Assembly (NCBI RefSeq): GCF_041296385.1
Contig: NC_091013.1
Coordinates: forward strand, 70,215,563 to 70,279,562
Direction: 5' to 3'
Origin: Aphelocoma coerulescens
Taxonomy: Eukaryota > Chordata > Aves > Passeriformes > Corvidae
DNA length: 64,000 nt
The notes under the pieces were generated by a model. It saw only the letters and a program-made list of their open reading frames with translations, made no database searches and was not told the DNA's origin. Below, piece after piece: positions 61,501-64,000 of the stretch (position 1 is its first letter; each line of letters starts with the position of its first letter). The position numbers and the translations under genes are program-made.

Positions 61501-62794
61501 CAGAAATAACAGAAATTACACACAACTAAAGACTCACAATTTTGAATACCAGTTTTTTATTTAGGTGGCAGAGTACACCAAAAGCATAATTTATATCTCT
61601 AAACACGAGCATTCACCTACCTTTGTGGTGTCTGTTGACCAACAATAGCATTTGCAGTTTCTCTCAAATAAACTTCCCAGTCCATCTCAGGAATGTCTTG
61701 ATCAGCAGTAAAAGGATACCTACAAAATAGTATATTTTTAGAAATTACAATCAAAGCAAATTGTTATCTATTTTAACAAGGCCTTAGAAGCAAGGTCATT
61801 TATGTGTCTGACAGTATAATTTACATTAATTTTTGCAGTGACTTACTGTTGTACTCTGCAGGATTCACACATAAGCAGTGCTTTCCGAAGGTTCCTGCCA
61901 GATTTCTCTGCAATCCTTTGAGCCAGTTCCTGAGGAAGAGTCAGGCCTTCTTTCTTACACACACTGGACAAGACATGGCAGATCTAGACATAAAACAGAG
62001 AGCACAGAATACAACACTTAGCAAACTGTTCAGCACCTACAGATTCTCCTGTTAGAAAGATTTCTGGACCAGAGATGGGCCAGTCTTTCATAAGCCATGC
62101 CTGGCAAATCATCCAACACAAAGGAAAACTAAGTCATTATGTGAAACTAAAATATTTCATAAGTCCACAGCAAGAACTTATCTAACAAGAATTTTTAAGT
62201 AACTTATTTTTGCTTCTGTTTCAACATACATCTTCAATGCTGGGAGCAGGCACTCGTACACCCAGGCATCTGCTTTGAATGGGCCCTATAATTTTTGACA
62301 TTGAGTTGCAGCACAGGATCAACCTGCAGGTCGCCATGTACTTCTCCATTGTTCTTCGCAAAGCATGCTGAGCATCTTTAGTGAGTTTGTCAACTTCTGT
62401 TAACAGCACCACTGAAAAAAGGATTAAACATAGTGGGGTTTTGTATTAATATCAAATCTTTCTAAGAAAAAAATACTTCTGATATACAAGCAATAATACC
62501 AAAATAAGTGGTAACACACAGTAAGGGCAGCATGGTTCCATAGGCAGGCAAATAGAGATTAAGATAACCTGTGTGCCTTTTTGACTGTACAACCTTCATG
62601 CAATATACAGGTACAAACGAAACGGTGAACTGAAATCTCTGAAAAAAACCCCCACGTTTAAAAAGCATTTTGACTGGTTTGAACTGTTTTACTCACCTTT
62701 AAAATCCCGTTGAGTACTTGTCTCAAGCTGTTGGGACTGTGCCACTGTCTTCAAGAGCTCCTGAATTACCACACGGTCATTGTTTCCCGCGTCA
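58324..62794 (-). CDS. RFC3: Replication factor C subunit 3, coding exons 4-9 (5' part outside window)
   Basis: RFC3 is a small AAA+ subunit of the nuclear RFC clamp loader, which opens PCNA and loads it at primer-template junctions; it also serves the alternative RFC complexes. Six exons on the minus strand read 62794-62697, 62411-62230, 61983-61847, 61719-61621, 60244-60175 and 58515-58324. They total 778 bp, i.e. family residues 99-356 plus a stop, with no frameshift. Visible hallmarks are the Walker-B-like [20 protein letters not shown] segment, sensor-1 Asn in CCNSMSK, the SRC motif in QSRCLG, the arginine-rich [14 protein letters not shown] stretch and the C-terminal collar ending [10 protein letters not shown]. 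All introns are GT-AG. Walker A and the start codon must lie beyond 64000. Oddities: several unusual residues around the SRC motif in exon 5, a sense solo LTR in intron 7, a CR1 fragment in intron 8. Identification is near certain; numbering uses the 356-residue human protein as remembered. Confidence 0.98.
58516..60174 (-). other. RFC3: RFC3 intron 8
   Basis: 1659-bp intron between exons 8 and 9. It contains the CR1 fragment at 59477-59912 and is otherwise AT-rich with no recognisable element. Confidence 0.9.
59477..59912 (-). mobile_element. CR1 LINE 3' fragment in RFC3 intron 8
   Basis: The reverse complement reads as the 3' end of a CR1 LINE. An open frame of about 106 codons (59894-59574, minus) still resembles the CR1 ORF2 C-terminus, with blocks such as [32 protein letters not shown] and [12 protein letters not shown]. 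It is followed towards 59477 by a decayed non-coding tail and the tail motif (plus strand CATAGACTCATATAA). It is 5'-truncated, which is normal for CR1. It is not a host gene. Confidence 0.9.
60175..60244 (-). CDS. RFC3: RFC3 coding exon 8 (residues 270-293)
   Basis: 70 bp, acceptor TCTTTCCAACAG|G, donor ATGAAG|GTAATT. It completes Arg270 and encodes [20 protein letters not shown] then IMK, identical to the human segment as remembered. Because its length is not a multiple of three, skipping it would shift the frame into exon 9. A solo LTR ends only 103 bp upstream of its first base. Confidence 0.97.
60245..61620 (-). other. RFC3: RFC3 intron 7
   Basis: 1376-bp intron that includes the solo LTR. 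Apart from the LTR it is AT-rich; 60780-60900 has another AATAAA on the minus strand but no repeat family I can name. Between the LTR and exon 8 there is a strong-looking decoy acceptor (TTTTCCTGCAG, AG at 60327-60328). Confidence 0.85.
60347..60707 (-). mobile_element. Solo LTR, ERVK-type, in RFC3 intron 7
   Basis: 361 bp bounded by TG...CA, flanked on both sides by the identical 6-bp duplication GCAATC (60341-60346 and 60708-60713), the size usual for ERVK/beta- and alpha-retrovirus-like elements. On the minus strand it has a TATAAAA box (60416-60422) followed 20-25 bp later by an AATAAA signal (60394-60399) and a short U5 ending in CAACA. No internal retroviral sequence adjoins it, so it is a recombined solo LTR. 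It runs in the same direction as RFC3. Perfect duplications suggest a fairly young insertion. The ERVK class rests on target-site length and layout. Confidence 0.88.
61621..61719 (-). CDS. RFC3: RFC3 coding exon 7 (residues 237-270)
   Basis: 99 bp, acceptor TTTTGTAG|G, donor CAAAG|GTAGGT. It starts with the last base of Gln237 and encodes [20 protein letters not shown] then [12 protein letters not shown], ending with two bases of Arg270. It is the linker from the lid to the C-terminal collar domain. The intron that follows (60245-61620) carries a solo LTR. Confidence 0.97.
61847..61983 (-). CDS. RFC3: RFC3 coding exon 6 (residues 192-237)
   Basis: 137 bp, acceptor ATGTCTAG|ATC, donor CA|GTAAGT. 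It encodes [20 protein letters not shown], then [20 protein letters not shown] and SCRVQ, ending with two bases of the next Gln codon. This is the AAA+ lid, with the sensor-2 region in KSGRNLRKA. Differences from human are mostly conservative and typical of bird-mammal divergence. Confidence 0.97.
62230..62411 (-). CDS. RFC3: RFC3 coding exon 5 (residues 131-191, Walker B to SRC motif)
   Basis: 182 bp, acceptor TTTTTTCAG|TGG, donor GAT|GTATGT, phase matching exons 4 and 6. It encodes [20 protein letters not shown] through the sensor-1 CCNSMSK and the SRC motif to VPAPSIED. Relative to human RFC3 as I remember it, the substitutions S157A, T168M, V171I, P173G, R176Q and A181G fall in 25 residues, five of them within 14 residues around the SRC motif. 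The catalytically important Asn of sensor 1 and the SRC triplet itself are kept. The frame is open over the whole exon. Confidence 0.97.
62697..62794 (-). CDS. RFC3: RFC3 coding exon 4 (residues 99-130)
   Basis: 98 bp. The exon opens with T, the third base of the split Ser98 codon, then encodes [20 protein letters not shown] and on to TQRDFK, and ends with the G that starts Val131. The acceptor is TACAG|T at 62796-62795 and its upstream pyrimidine tract is weak. The donor is AAAG|GTGAGT. It lies between the ATPase P-loop half and the Walker B strand. Exon 3, which should end inside ...NPS, was not found in the 1.2 kb that remains to the window edge. Confidence 0.96.
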
Positions 62795-64000
62795 CTGTAC
62801 CCGGAGTTTGAATAAATCTTGTTTTAAAACAACTTTATATGGCATATAAAATACATCTTCCTTAGGTCAACTGAATGAGCAAGAATGCCAAAAGAATTCA
62901 GAAACTGCTGAGTTAGAATTAAGCTAATACACATATACATCATTGAAAGTTATCTCCTCTATAATAAAAACAACCCAAAGCTTATGCAGGCACAACTAGA
63001 GTAGCAGCACTGTATTCAAACATAGTAAAACCACTGTCAAATGTTTTATTAAGTTATTAAAATAGAATTTATTTTCTTCAGACAAAAAATCTGAACTTCT
63101 GTTACCTACAATTTGAACAAGGACACACAATGTGAACCCTTTTACTCATTATGGAAAAGAACAATTAAGTCTAACCACATAATAGGATGCCTGACTCAAA
63201 GGAGTGATGTAAATGCGGGGTTTTGTTCTGTAGAGTCCTTCCCAGAAATTCATTTCCTCTCCCTTGTTAGCCACTCATCCCACTCCTTGTTACTTGAGAT
63301 GCACTTGACTTCACTATGTTGTAATTCAGTCAAACTTCACAGGCCATTGCACAGAACAGAGGTTTACTGGCCAGACATAAACGTGACAATTGCTTCATCA
63401 TTTAAAGCCTATGAATCAGGATATTAATTCTTAATCAAAACTCAGCACTTTTGTATTTAAAATTGAAATACCATTATTTTATGTTTCAAGCTCTAAGCAC
63501 TCTATACAGAGGAACGGGAAAAGTGTCAGTAGTGTCAGGCTATCAGAGCTGAAGACTGAACGATCACCAAAATGACACATTCAAAACTGTGATTACCAAT
63601 AAGTCTCAGCTTTTATTGGCAATTAACTAATAATTACTTGTGTCTGTATTAGAACACCAGCAGATACTTACTAATCAATAAACAGATTACCTGCAGAACG
63701 AGCTTTTAAAGGAGACCTGGCACAGTAGAATAACTTCCAAAAGGCAAGGCAGCATGAGCTAAGGTTTAGCAGCAACCAACACCTCCCAGTACACAATGAC
63801 ATTCTCTCACTGTGATTTAAAGCAACATTATGAGGTTTCAGGTAAATACAAATATTTACTTTGGGTCTGGGAACTATCACCAGCAATTTCATAACTGCCA
63901 AAGAAGATGTAGACAGCTCCCATTAGAGCTTCTGTTGTTTAAATCAACATCTGACCTCAATCAACACAGGATCCACAGTATTTTGTGGTGATCTTTCCCA
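62795..64000 (-). other. RFC3: RFC3 intron 3, partial
   Basis: Sequence upstream of exon 4 up to the window edge. No match to the expected exon 3 peptide was seen on the minus strand. It contains the right arm of the inverted duplication; the rest is unremarkable AT-rich DNA. Confidence 0.75.
63575..63776 (-). repeat. Inverted duplication, right arm (RFC3 intron 3)
   Basis: Reverse-complement partner of 58086-58286. It lies upstream of exon 4 in RFC3 sense, hence in intron 3, assuming no unannotated exon intervenes. The two arms are about 5.3 kb apart and both could be present in one pre-mRNA. It may be a local inverted duplication or two copies of an unclassified repeat. Confidence 0.92.

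Noticed and set aside
63671..63901. 76-codon minus-strand open frame as a possible RFC3 exon 3
   Set aside because: Its peptide does not match the expected exon 3 segment (ending ...NPS) and part of it is the inverted-duplication arm.

Overview
The window is vertebrate nuclear DNA and most likely from a bird, probably a songbird. It holds intron-split coding sequence, chicken-repeat-1 (CR1) LINE fragments ending in the avian tail (tagged by runs like TCATAGAATCATAGAAT), avian-type solo LTRs, and one short element with a tRNA-Ile-derived head joined to a CR1-like tail, the architecture of the passerine TguSINE1 family. The organism assignment is inferred from these repeats; no search was run.

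Right end (58.3-64.0 kb): the only protein-coding gene I can support is RFC3, the clamp-loader subunit, on the minus strand. Six coding exons (62794 down to 58324) encode the last 258 residues of the 356-residue family protein, with GT/AG junctions and compatible phases throughout and no frameshift or stop. Exon 3 and upstream lie beyond position 64000. Intron 8 carries a CR1 fragment. Intron 7 carries a solo LTR with perfect 6-bp target duplications, in the sense orientation and about 100 bp from exon 8. An inverted duplication of about 200 bp (93-94% identical by eye) has one arm in the RFC3 3' flank/UTR and the other in intron 3.

Left 58 kb: no gene is recognisable. This agrees with the long gene-poor interval known downstream of RFC3, towards NBEA, in human; extending that order to this species is inference. 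Landmarks from left to right are: an ERVL-type solo LTR (882-1518) with a perfect 5-bp duplication; a (GGGGA)n array near 4.7 kb; a GC-richer patch near 5.7-6.3 kb; a stretch with two RFX X-box-like sites (9.35 and 9.79 kb); LTRs at 20.1, 21.1, 30.7 and 39.6 kb; CR1 fragments at 24.3, 26.1, 28.4, 46.5, 55.5 and 55.9 kb; older CR1-like bodies at 40.4-41.6 and 45.5-46.1 kb; a perfect 31-bp palindrome made of two forkhead motifs at 34.7 kb; and the tRNA-Ile SINE at 51.4 kb.

I found no CRISPR array, prokaryotic gene, rRNA or intact tRNA, and no clearly novel multigene system. The observations most worth follow-up are the cluster of unusual residues beside the RFC3 SRC motif, the inverted duplication across RFC3, the young sense LTR in intron 7, and the forkhead palindrome.
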